64,000 nucleotides of DNA, from contig JALDNG010000004.1 of assembly GCA_024349245.1 (NCBI GenBank), forward strand, positions 7,032,501 through 7,096,500, in the 5' to 3' direction. This stretch comes from Neodontobutis hainanensis. Lineage: Eukaryota > Chordata > Actinopteri > Gobiiformes > Odontobutidae. The first letter of the stretch is position 1; each line of letters opens with the position of its first letter. Positions 1 to 11,645 of the stretch are shown piece after piece. Below the pieces are notes generated by a model. The model was not told the origin of the DNA. It made no database searches and was given only the letters and a program-made list of their open reading frames with translations. Position numbers and translations under genes: made by a program.

Positions 1-372
1 GTGGGATTGATTCCCTGACCCAAGCTGAGTCATTCACACAGTGGATGTGTGAATACTGCAATTTTTCTTTAGGCTTGTGATTAACGTGTTTGCCCAGGCT
101 GAACCTGGTCTAATGTTCCAAATCAAGGTTCAAGTCCTCTGCAATACTGACTATAACAGTGTGTAATAAAGGACTGTAATAAAGATTGTAAAAGTGATGT
201 TTCTGTATGATTCAGCCTGTTGTGTTTTTATGAGATTATGCAAACATTTGTAAAATCAAAATGACAGTAAACAGACAAAAACAAGAAATGCCAACACTGG
301 CATGTTTGTTCTCCTATGGCCTTCTGTGTAATCAGTGTGGACTATGTGTAGGTGGGAAGGTGGGAATAGACA
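1..372. other. intergenic sequence, nothing firm
   Basis: This is AT-rich sequence with two AATAAA hexamers at 165-170 and 178-183. They could mark the 3' end of a + strand gene lying to the left, but no coding sequence is visible to support that. Confidence 0.3.
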
Positions 373-392
373 AATATATATACACACACACT

Positions 393-471
<79 letters not shown>

Positions 472-491
472 TAGTATATATAAATATACGG
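373..491. repeat. (TA)n microsatellite with (CA)n and TATAC flanks
   Basis: An uninterrupted alternating TA run covers 402-470 (69 bases). It is preceded by a short CACACA stretch and followed by degenerate TATA sequence. The Tyr/Ile-rich reading frames here are products of the repeat. Confidence 0.97.
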
Positions 492-2592
492 TATATGTAT
501 TGGAGCTTTTTTGCTTTTAACATGATGAGAAAGCGTGGATTGACACTGAGCATCTGACCTGAGCCTGAATCTAACCCTGGTTGGCCGCGTGGTGCCTTTT
601 GTTACATTATTCTTCATCCCATTATAATATTGAATGTCTTGCAAAATGTCTGGTTATCAAAGGAAATTGTCATTGAAGTTTAACGAAATTGTGAAATTTA
701 CCAACATTTCTCTTAAAGAAGGTAAAAAAATATTGTGAATATGTTTGAGCCTAAAATAAATGTTTTGATTCTTCTAGGTCAGGTGAGACATTTTTCATTT
801 TAGTTGCATTATCAATCAAGGCTGACTTTTAAAATTTGAGTGTGCCATTTAGCATGCACTTGTACTTTCATGTCTCAATCGTGTTTGTGTATAAGCTGAT
901 TTAATTGATTGGTACAGAGGCATTAAATGTCATGTTCTTATTTGTGGCCGTGCCTGTGAGCCGCGGCCTGTCTTTAAGAATAAAATCATCTTCTGAAGTG
1001 AGTCAATGGTCTCCATATTGATGTGTGCTTTAGTTACTGTAGTTCACACAATGTCAGTCTGGATTAGAGCCTCCACTGCTCAACGCCCCTCACGTCCCGC
1101 TTTGAAGCCCTCCTGCTCCACGTCCTGCTGGTGCTTTAGCTCGCATTTAGCACGTCCCATCACATTAGTCTCACTCAGTCCTCACCTTGTGGCTCTGAGC
1201 TGCAGCTGCCGAAGCCATTTACATTCTCCCTTTGCTTCTTTGATATTTGTCCATCACATCAGCAACAAGCTTTTGTGCCTGGTAATGTGTGTGCTAATAT
1301 CTATGAGTGTATCGGAGCATGAGAGCTGATTATAACATATTATTACTGACTCTACTCTACATGCTGCAGCTGAGCATTTGAGGCAGTTAAGATAAATAAA
1401 AAGCTTTATATTCCAGACCTTGGTTCAGGTGTTTATTAAAAACGCAGTGCATGGATTGGAACACTGTTGTTTTGCAAAGGTTATTTGATGGTGCTTAATG
1501 GTTTTGCTGATGCTTGAGAAGGCATAACAGCCTCAAAGATGAATGTCCTGCCAAGATGAATGCCAAATGTATGTGCCATTTCAACACCAACACAAAATGC
1601 ATTCATAGGTCCAGATGATGAGTCAGAGTCCTTTACAAAACAAGCATTTTTGGATAAATTTCCACAGCATTGACTAAAAATTATTCAAATGATCTTTCCG
1701 CTTGCAGCACAAACATTTGAAAGAATACATTGGAAGACAACCAAAGCTGTGATTAGTTCTTTTACTTCTCTTTGGTGTAACTATCTTAATATGGATAAAT
1801 GATTTTGCCATTTCTGCTGCTAGTTGTGGTTTTGGTGGACTCACTTCAAACATTCAGATTTCTTCCACCATATTGCAGGCCTCTGACGTCTCATTACTTT
1901 GCATTTACCAGTCAGAAGTGCCACCTCTGACAGCACTGAGGGGGCTACAGATGATGGCCTAAGGGTTTATTCATACCCTGTGGCATTGTGCTGTCCAACC
2001 CTGCCAAGATACGAGCAAGGAACAGAAGTTTAAACAGATGCAAACACCTAATACCTAGAAGTTGACTGACCTTCAAACACAAGGTTGGACTAAATAAACT
2101 TTTGTTGTCCTTAATTTCTTTTTTCTTCTGTTTGGATTTAATGATAGAATAGTTTAAGAAGCCACTGCAGTCTGCTTTCTCAGCTCATTTAAAAAAATAA
2201 AATAAATAAATAAAATAGAATTTGGGGAAAGGTCTGGGAGTGATTTAAGTGAAACTCTTCAATAAACATTGAGACAACGTCTAATATACGAGTAAATGGC
2301 AAAAATGTTCAGAAATTGGAACAAACACTGGGCCACCTAAAAAATCCATTTACAAAGAGAGCTTAGGCAATTAGTGGCATTTTTGGCAGAGAAGTGTTTT
2401 GAACATGGCAATTGAACTGGTTTGGTTTCAATAAACAAAACACTAATTGGATTTTAGGGTGAGTCTTTAGCAGATGTTGCAGACAGGCATATACTCTCAT
2501 CTGTCAATGTTTAGTAAGAGAGATGCAATGGGAGGTTGTAACACCATCCAACGAATCAGGAGTGAGTTTGTGTGTACAGCTGAAGGTTCACG
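492..2592. other. intergenic sequence without recognisable genes
   Basis: I see no convincing ORF, RNA gene or transposon. A short (AAAT)n run lies at 2191-2217. The left end of the Tc1-like relic that follows may extend back into 2400-2590, but I cannot place a terminal repeat. Confidence 0.6.
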
Positions 2593-3160
2593 GTGAGGCA
2601 ACATAATGGGACATGCCAGATGAATGGATTTATGGCATCTCAGGTGTACTGGCAATACCTAAAGGAAGTCATTACTGTGCACCACGGACAGCGCAATGGC
2701 CGACTACAGGTCCTTAATGATTGTGACCAGCGGCATCTGGCTAGAATGGACAATGGTCTTTCCAGATGGTCAGTTCAGCGGGCTTTCATGGGATATGGGA
2801 ACTGAAGACCCACTAGGTTGCCCCCGTTAACATCACGACACCTGACACACCTGGGCCTGTGGCATCGCTAATTGTACCCCGGAGGACTGAAAATGGGTGA
2901 CGAGGTTCTTAACAGAGTCAGGGTTTGGCCAATTGTATGGTTCAGAAGTGGCTTAGACCTCGTGAGACGATGGCGACAGTGCAGCAGAATAATGAACCGT
3001 GTCACTGGGCCTGACTTGTCCTGAATAGGTTTGAGCTGATTCTAGAGACTTGCACTGAACGGTGTAGCCACTGGGCCGTGTGCTCTAAAGCCAATTGAGC
3101 ATTTATGAGATGTAATGGAGTATTCACATGCAAGATGCTAGTGTTTTTCTGAAGAGCCAT
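2593..3160 (+). pseudogene. decayed Tc1/mariner-like transposase
   Basis: One reading frame, broken by stops, carries fragments typical of Tc1-like transposases. There is a basic linker region (GQRNGRLQVLND, where intact copies have GRPR), then a VQRAFMGYGN-stop-RPTRLPPLTSRH segment resembling the end of the DNA-binding half. At 3091-3120 comes PIEHL-stop-DVME, the conserved NPIEHLWD region containing the last catalytic acidic residue. All three share one frame. The spacing is shorter than in an intact transposase of about 340 residues, so central sequence is deleted or unrecognisable. The element is inactive. I could not find terminal inverted repeats, so the true limits are unknown. Confidence 0.68.
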
Positions 3161-6113
3161 AAAAGCAGCTCGTGAGAAAACAATACCATGCTGAGTTGCA
3201 GCACTTTGGCATCCTAGATGGGTCCTACTGGCAACTGTCCTATGATTTTTGCCATGTCATTGCACAGTAGAAGAAAGAAGAGAAACACTTTCCTCAGTAT
3301 GCACCAGCAGCTGAAAGGTTGTTCATCTAATTCAAATGATACCAAAAAACACAATTGTACTGGTGGTGGTACAAAAATTAAAGCCTGTGCTATTCTTTTA
3401 TTGAAACAGTAGATTTACATGGCTGCCAATAATCAGACGTTGTCTCAAAAGGCTGCCCAAGTCAATACTTTTCAAATGAAACAACAGACAAATGATTAGG
3501 TGCTGTCAATTTCCATTATGCTAATGTGAAGAGGGACATACTGTGGAATAAAAAGGTGTATCTGAAACGGCAGTGCTTCAATTACACTATGAGTCTGTTT
3601 TAAATCTCTCCTTTGCCGCTTTGAAGCAGCAGAGGAATGAAGAGACAGATATGGCTGCACAGTGACACAACAGGAATAACAAAAAGGTTTTCTGTCTCTG
3701 ACCAAAGTACTTTTAGTGGATCTATTTGACTTAGATTATTTTGTTTAAACTACCTTTTATATTATCACTCTGTAGACTTGTGGCTGTGAGTGTTAAGTAT
3801 TAAACATCGAGCCACAGGTTCTTCCTTGGCCTCAGCTTGACCGCCTTTATAAAAAACTTAACTCCCACATGACATGTCCCTGACAGTCCCCAAGTTGTGC
3901 ACAAATGCTCTTATGAAGGATGACTTTTTATACAATCAAAACTGAGGCACCTCGCTGTTGTTCATTACCGAGACCTGCTGCTCGGTGTAGTGGACTGCAG
4001 TAACAAGAAGTGTGGCTGCGGCGGCCAGAGTCGGTGGTAATTAGCCTGGTAGGTGGATACTATGCATTGTGCCCAGAGAAAGATGTGGCTAAGCTGTATG
4101 TTCCTGCTGTAATCCTTCGTGCCCATTATGACTCACTGCAGTCATCTATCCTGAAAGTCATCTCTTCTCCTGAGTCGCACACTGCCACACGAGCCAGGTG
4201 CCTCAGGCTTACTTACACCAGCCACGTCTCTGGTGACTCAAGTCGCCCCGGCGCAGAGCTCGAGTGTCCTCCTCTCAGGTTGGATCGGGCTGAAGGGAGT
4301 GCCGTTTAGTTCCCCTTGTTTAAAGATAAGATAAGGCTAACGACTGTAATGGCTCCACAGGGAAATAGATACTCGGGATAATAAAGATCCACTGTTCCTA
4401 TCAGTCCAGGTATATTGGATAAAGTAGGCTTTGGCTGAGCCCAAAAAAACAGCGTCTCTTTGCTCTGCATTGCAAGTCATGGTAACTGTGAGACCAAATG
4501 TTCACTCTAATCAATTTATATTGTATTCTTTATTCTTAAAAGACTACAACAAGGTATAAAAAGTATCTATAAAAAGGCTCTTTGCACTTTTATATTATCA
4601 GTTAAATTCTGTTAAACTGTTGCTAAAATGTATTGAATAAATACATTTAAATGATATACTGTGATGTTAGCATTATTGAAGGCCCATCCAGCTCCCCTTA
4701 CTATTTACTGAACTGCTCTGTCCTAATGTGTTTGATATTTTTTGTACCATGTGAAACCTGCTGTGCAAGACCTGTTCTCCTATTGGTGGCCTGCCTTTAC
4801 CTCCTGTTCTGGTTGGCTCCTGCTACTTCCTCTGCTCTGATTGGTGTGGCTTCTTCAGCCAACCTGCAGTGACCACACCTCTAAAAGACCACGCCCTCAG
4901 CTACAGTCTGGGCAGATGGGATTTTGAGTGAACAGCTTGCACTGCACTCAGTGTCTCTGGTGCAACGTGTATCACTTGTGTAGCTGCTAACTGTGACTTT
5001 GTTTTGTTGATTGAGACATGTTATTTTGTGACTTTACCTTACCTACTGTACCTTTGGTTAATTTTTGTATTTAGCTGGGCTTTAGTTTAGTTTGGCAGAC
5101 ACACACTTCAGATTCCGCTGTTAAACTCAGAATAGAAATCTTATTTGTAGTTATGCTTTGGTTAGTTATAGTAGATAATTAGCTCTTTGATTTGTTCATG
5201 TTGGTTTAGCACTTCAGATGAGATTTAATACTCGAGTTAGGGCCTCTTTTTGTTATATTTATTTCTTTTATTTAAGTAGCAACTGTTTAAGCCCTTTTGT
5301 TATGGGTATGAACTAGTTTTGATAATCATTTTCATACACTTTTCTTTTAAATTAATAACTTTAGTTCATCATATTACATTCTGGGTTGTGTTACTTCCCT
5401 TTACCCTAGCTGAGTTGGGTTTTTAACATAGGCCTCATTTTGTATATATCACATTCAATAATCACTCTAAAGTTATGGCATTGTATCCACATTTACCAAT
5501 TCAAATGAGTAATTATAACATCTCTATTTTTCATTTGTGTTCCTCATTAATCACCTTTTGTCCGTTTAATTTTTTCTCTTGAAGGAAAATGTAAAATGAA
5601 AATTTAAAAAAATAAAATAACCAAGACCGATGATGAAACTTCAGAGTGCTTGTGAGGGGGTGGGATAAGTAATTTTTTTTTTCTTTTTTTCCATCTAAAA
5701 CTTCTCTGGTCTTTTTGTTCTCTCTGCTCATGAATCTTTAATGGCGAACAAGGTTCATTCTGCAAAGTCAAACTCTTCCCCAACAGCCTTTGTGCAGAAA
5801 ACTCTCAGGGACACAAGTAAAAACTATCCCACCAAATGCCACGGGGCACAAGGAGCAAAATGACCCGCCAGCAGAATACACCCTTGAAAAGGTTATGTGA
5901 ATCACTTGTTTTATGTGCCTTTGAGTGAATAAGACAGATTATCACTGTGCTGTCAGACACTGTTCAAAAGCAAGAAGAGAAAAGTGTTAGCTCAGATTTG
6001 ACTCTTGAAATGGCCTTTTAGCAAATTGGATTGATATTATATAATCAATTAAAATTACATCTTGTCATCGAATCTGACAAAGGCACACATGAGACTTTCA
6101 CTGTCGGCAATGT
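3161..6113. other. intergenic sequence without recognisable genes
   Basis: This is mostly AT-rich. A GC-richer patch at 4010-4310 has a 99-codon open frame with no family I recognise. A 60-base A/T-homopolymer-rich stretch lies near 5570-5690. Nothing else stands out. Confidence 0.5.
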
Positions 6114-6240
6114 CCAGCATGCTTTGATGTTGGTGGGGTGAACCGGAGTACCCGGAGGAAACCCACCTAAACACAGAGAGAACACGCAGACTCCACGCAG
6201 AAAGGTCCCGTCCGAACTCTGGACCTTCTTGCTGTGACTG
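6114..6240 (-). repeat. tRNA-headed SINE-like repeat, fragment a
   Basis: The + strand reads ACCGGAGTACCCGGAGGAAA, then CACAGAGAGAACACGCAGACTCC, GCAGAAAGGTCC and ACCTTCTTGCTGTGA. This is the antisense of a very common teleost interspersed repeat whose head is tRNA-like (GGTGGCTCAGTGG A box). The head is truncated here. At least six related fragments occur in this window. Confidence 0.8.
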
Positions 6241-6278
6241 CCAAGTATTTTTTAATATCAATGGGACAAAGACACATA

Positions 6279-6337
6279 AATTTAAATGTTTCTTTGTGTT
6301 CAAGTCACCAGCTTGAACACAAAGAAACATTCAAATT
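6279..6337. repeat. short-loop inverted repeat (hairpin 1)
   Basis: Two 26-base arms (6279-6304 and 6312-6337) are complementary at 25 of 26 positions around a 7-base loop, TCACCAG. The core AATGTTTCTTTGTGTTCAAG is perfect. The single mismatch would be a G-U wobble in a minus-strand transcript. Confidence 0.97.
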
Positions 6338-6388
6338 GCAAATGGCATGATGACCTATGCAAAACAAAAATAAAGTCCTTATTTATTA

Positions 6389-6445
6389 GTAGAAGTACCA
6401 CTGCAGGAACAAAATGTAGATTTGTCCCTGCAGTGGTACTTCTAC
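6389..6445. repeat. short-loop inverted repeat (hairpin 2)
   Basis: Two 25-base arms (6389-6413 and 6421-6445) pair at 24 of 25 positions around the 7-base loop ATGTAGA. The core is GTACCACTGCAGG. It lies 51 bases from hairpin 1 and has almost the same dimensions but unrelated sequence. Confidence 0.97.
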
Positions 6446-6780
6446 ATTCCCCTCAGTAAATTAAAATCAAGTGTCATACCTTGAGGCTTTAGTGTGTTAC
6501 AAGGCAATTCCAATTTTGGCATCAAGATAATATGTTCATGGTTTGTTCCATAAAAGATCATTGTACCACACCGACTTTGGCCTTTCAAAGGGCAAGCTAT
6601 TAACAAAAGGTGGCATTATTTTACATTTATTTGATCTTAGTCTCATTTAACTCTGATAAAATTTGAAAAGCAAACCCTATTTATATTAATCTACAAAACC
6701 TCACACATTTTGTTTTCTCTACCCGTTCTTGCATGTAAGGTTAGGTTAGGTCACTTTTATTGTACCTGTAGGTAAATTTG

Positions 6781-6812
6781 TTTTACAGTGCAATGACTAT
6801 TGCACTGTAAAA
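6781..6812. repeat. perfect 14-bp hairpin (hairpin 3)
   Basis: TTTTACAGTGCAAT at 6781-6794 and its exact complement at 6799-6812 flank a 4-base loop. It follows a sequence (about 6737-6785; TTTTATTGTACCTGTAGG) resembling a common fish repeat. Confidence 0.95.
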
Positions 6813-6837
6813 TGCATGTGGCATAATGACTAGACAA

Positions 6838-9800
6838 ATTCACTTAATGGAGTTGTTAATAACATGTTCTTTGAAAATGTGTCACTCAACACAGCAAGTG
6901 GCAACATGTTTCGTCAGCCATTCCCCCCCCCCATCATGACCTCATGAGAGGGAGCTATGAAATGTGTGTTTTCACACCATCCCCACCTTTGCTTCGGCAC
7001 AAATTGGAAAGCTTCTTTCAACAAATGCTTGGCCAAGTGGAAAGTGCAGCAGTGTTGCTACTCTGCCCTGCTGGATAAACACTCAGCGTAGAGCACATTA
7101 ACCTCAACTTCCTTTTTTAAATATTTTATTAATTTCTGCATAATATAAAAGGTTACAATCCAGGTTTTCTTGGAGGGAGATACTCCAATAGAAGTCCTGA
7201 GCCCCCGTTGATGTGTGTCCTTGTGAATATCTCCACATACAAGTGGATATAAATTCAAAACAGCAACAAATGTGACTTACATAACCTGCATATTTGAGCA
7301 GCACTCACGGAATATAAGCTGAATGTCTGTGTTGAGCTCAGTCTTCATCTGCCTTAATGTTCTGGTAGAAAATAGCCAGAAATATCCCCAGCTAATGATG
7401 AATTACATGACTAATAGCACAAATGAAGAAATGTTTCTGTGTAGAGGTGGCTATTAAACTGGCAATGTGAACTCTCTAGAAGAAACTCACACACATTAAT
7501 TGCTTTTTAGAACGTCTAAGAGGTTCATAATGGTCTCAAATAAATGAAACCTTGCCTGGGTTTCTCTGGTGCTTTAAAATTATTATTATTTTTTTTTATT
7601 ATCACTTTATTATTCCTGTGGTGTACCTGGTGTAGATTAGTAAATCCAAAAAACATAACAAGGAAATATAATTAATGGATACTCTATTAAAATGGTTTCT
7701 TTACCATTATTACTTTATGGCTCTGTCAAACAAAGATAGCATAAGCATTAAAAACGGAAGTTCAATCCTTTAAACTATAATGAACTTAGTTTTTCATGCC
7801 TACCATTAAAGCATGCTAGGACGCCTCCCAGGTGGTGGCTGTTGAAGCTACCATCACTATTACACAAAAATATATTAAAAAATTCAAACCATTATTGTTA
7901 CTGTAAAACAAAGTGACCAGCCCATTATATACACAGTATCATCTTCAAATTTAGTTAGATCTATATTTTTCTGATATAGTGGTACTTCTTTAGCACAGGA
8001 ATAAGAAAAAGATGAAACCAGTTTGAAAAGAAAGGATTCAGACTGACCCTAAATGACTACACTAAATGACCCCTTAAATATAAATAAAGACAAATCGATT
8101 TTGGGAATTGGGAACAGTACTCCTAATCTCATACATAGGTGATAAATAACAATGCAAGACTGAACTACATTCCACATGTAATGTTTCATTTGGTGTGCCT
8201 GACTGATGTTACTGAACAGGGTTAGCTGAGGCAGAGAATCTCAGGTTTAGTTCATTTTCTCATCTGAAATAGTCTGTAGCTCACTGTGTTGCTCCATCAG
8301 ATATACTGCAATACAAGCTGTTAGTGGGAAATAGGAGCATGAACTCAGGGCTGAGCACAATTTTAAGACAAGCATGCAGCTACATGAAGGCCAAGGTATG
8401 GAAGTGTCCCCAGAATGAGCTGCTGTCACTTTGCTTCATGAAAATCAATAACCCTTCTGCCCTTCGGTCCTTTTTGTTTGTGAAAAGCCTTGCTTTAGTT
8501 TCATCGAAGTCAGCTTTCAAGGCTAAGCACTGATACATTTGTGTAAGACATCACCGTAATAACTTTTAGTCTGTGTTGCAAAACAAAACAACAACAGAGC
8601 ATAACTGTGAAACGCAGCAGGTGATGATGGTGTATGCAGATTATAATCTCTATGTCCACTCTATCAATGAATTATTATAAATGTCCTGTTCTGATTAAAG
8701 GTGATTTCCTCTGTGAAACACGTGCAAGTGTTAAGAGATTTATTTCCCTCGTAGCACAAAATAGTGTAATATAGTATATTTGAAAAATAACTATTTTATT
8801 TTTTTATTTAATTATTTCAAATACCTTTAATCTGGTATGACTAGGAAGAGGAAATAAAAGCTACCAAAGTTTTCCAAGGCATCAGATTATGCCTCCATCA
8901 TTGGTCACGTGAGCCACAGGTTACAGTGTACAGATTTTAAAATTAATGCTATAAACTGTTAAACATATATATCCAGATTACTGTCGACTGCGCACAACCT
9001 GAGAGAGCAAAGTGTAACAGGGCAATTACTGCGCTTATCGTTGATATCTTTCTATGGCAACACATTATACAGAGTAAAAAAAAATAACTAAATGTACTTC
9101 TTAAGGTACTGGGCCATGTGACCTTGTAAGAATTATCACTGAAATATACTTCTATAAACAAAGTGCTTTCTGTTAAATTTCATAACTTTGAGAGCACTCC
9201 ATTTCCTTTAGAAAGCAATACAAAACAAAAGGCAAACTTTTTTTCCACATTAGTCACACTGCGCCTGTGTCTTGAGCGAGGAGACATTTGTCCCATAAAG
9301 CTTTTGATAAAAAGCCTCTAAATGGCACTGTCTTTCACTGATTGCACATGCATGAGGTGTTCTGGTGAATTGACTTGGCCCACGAGGGAGAGATGCTCCC
9401 TGGGTCTCTAACACTTTCATCACCCATCGCTCTAAGTGTGTTACCCACCTTACTTCACCCCTCCATCCTGCTACTGGGTTCATTAGCATATTGTTCTTTA
9501 AAAGGGCTTTCATCTGTAATTGTCCTGCTCCAGGTAAAAAAAATCTCTTTAAATAATTTTGTTTCTTGCTCTGGTTGTGTGGAAATATTGACTTGTAGCT
9601 GAAACATTTGTCAGCTGGTGTTGCGGCTCTTAATACTGTAGCAGCTTACTGTCACTGGGGCATTGTTGCGCTGTAACGCAACACATAGGAGCTTAGAGGA
9701 TAATAAAGACCTCTTGCCATTTGACATTTGTTGCTATCCATAAAACTTCTTGCTGTTAACTTGAGTTGAGAATTTAGATGTGAAAGGTTAGAGTGAACGT

Positions 9801-11489
9801 GCTCTTAAACTCACACAAACTGACTGCAGGGGATGGGAACAAGGGCTTGACCAAACAGTGCATAGCAGACATATGAACTAATCCATTGTGATGTTATGTT
9901 TAAACTCATGAATATTTTAGTGTGAATTCTAGCATAAATTCTTTCTCAGAATGCAATGCCTGAAGCAATGTCAAGTTTCATAGTCCTTGTTTTGAATGCT
10001 GAGGTGGTAGGTCAACGACTAGTGACCAAGCCTTAAATTATTATTCTGCAGGCTTTGTTCAAGTCAGGTTTGGTTTTGTGAAAATGAGTGGGATATTTCT
10101 AAGTTTTGAAATATTTGAATCCGTAGGTGTAGTGCACACTATAGCCACACGTTTTTTTTTGCATCACTTCACTAATGAGACCCATTGCTAAATGTCAATG
10201 GCCCCCAATGTCAGACACAGCTCTGAACATCTGACGGATATTGACCTAATGGTATTTCGCATATGTGCATGGAAAAATCTGCTCCCTGATGATATGATGG
10301 ATTTCACAAGATTTCATCACTTCCTTGTGAGTTATGTGAGTGTATGATACATTATTTTTAACAATGTTTCTCATCTCTTCTCAGCCGGGATAATTTGACG
10401 TGCCCTGATGCTGTTTGCAAGTCAATATCTCAAGTGCTTTAAGTGAAAATACTCAATATCACATTCTGTGTCTGATCAAATGCCTTAGTGCAGTGATGAC
10501 ACTACCCCCGCTGTGAGACTATCAGTCTCTCACTGAGAAGACCCTGAAAATATTCATCGCCACACACCCCACTGCCTTTGCACTTGAGGACATTGCTGAA
10601 TCATGCAATTATGATTTGGATGAGGAAAAGTCGATAAGTGCCTCGTTCTTGTCCCTGGCGGAGACGTGCAGCAATGGCTAAGGTCACACCTGTAATCATG
10701 TGGGAGCAGCACAGTCCATTGACACAGAGATGAGACTCGGCAGACAGAGATACAGCCTGATTGCTCCTCATTGGTCGATGAAGTCTGGCTGTTGTGAATG
10801 GTGCCTTCACACAGATGGAGATATGCACCAGTGGTCACATGTTTGTGCAGGTCAGGGTGTGATGCTGGACCACATGCACCAGAGCCAGAGTTAACACAAG
10901 GCACAAATCCAAAGCCTGAACACCAGTTTGTGGGATGGGGCCAACCACTAACTGCTGTTGTAAAGGTTTTAGAAGTTGTAAACCTTGACATTATTAATGT
11001 TACTGTTGAAAAGCTCATGAACACCCTTCAAAAAGTGACAGAAGACCAAAGGCAGCCACAGTCACACCATTTCTACAAACCACTATAATGTGGATGAAAG
11101 TGCTATTTATATGATTTCAATCAGTCAGGTCTTTTGTTTGTTTTGATAAAGGTGACCCACAAAATGGAGCGGCATGTTGAAAAGTTTTTGTGGAAATATG
11201 TACTGAGAGGAAATGTTTATCTGTTCATCTGTTTAGATGCTAGCATATTGGCATATTTAAATTTTTTACAAAACCGCTGAATCTAAAAATAGCTGAATGT
11301 TTGGATAGGTTTGTTTAATGATTAAAATGTATCCACTAATTATTTAGGAATTTGATGAATGTGACCTACATAGCATTGTAATTGAACTGTTAAAGACAGC
11401 TGAGAAGAGTGTCTGAAAGCTGTTATTGCATTGCATAAAAGCAAATGTGCAATTTATGACAGCCTGACAACATGGGAAAATTGAATCAA
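6838..11489. other. intergenic sequence without recognisable genes
   Basis: Possible degraded SINE fragments lie near 7590-7625 (ACTTTATTATTCCTGTGG) and 7812-7850 (CAGGTGGTGGCTG). At 10554-11088 both strands are open (156 codons on minus, 96 on plus), but I recognise no domain in either and treat them as chance. The rest shows no signal. Confidence 0.5.
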
Positions 11490-11645
11490 AACTAGTAGAA
11501 GGGTAGCACATCTGTGTTCACAAAAATCAAAAGGACAGAAGTACTCGCATCTGTTTTATTTGGCTCACATCAAGATAGTTAAACACTTTTTGGCCTAAGC
11601 CTTCATCAGAGTGTTTTTTGAACATTTGAACATTATTCATGTTCT
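11490..11645. repeat. interspersed repeat containing a GCCTTCATCAGA motif
   Basis: The segment TTTTATTTGGCTCACATCAAG followed by TTTTTGGCCTAAGCCTTCATCAGA resembles a dispersed repeat seen in many fish genomes. A related GTGCCCTTCATCAGA occurs at about 15325-15341. The family name and limits are uncertain. Confidence 0.5.

Noticed and set aside
165..183. Two AATAAA hexamers suggesting a 3' end of an upstream gene
   Set aside because: The hexamer is frequent in AT-rich DNA and there is no coding sequence at the left edge to support it.
261..557. ORF with a long Tyr-Ile repeat
   Set aside because: Translation of the TA microsatellite.
10554..11088. Overlapping 156-codon (minus) and 96-codon (plus) ORFs
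   Set aside because: No recognisable domain, codon pattern or splice context. Opposing open frames are common by chance at this length.
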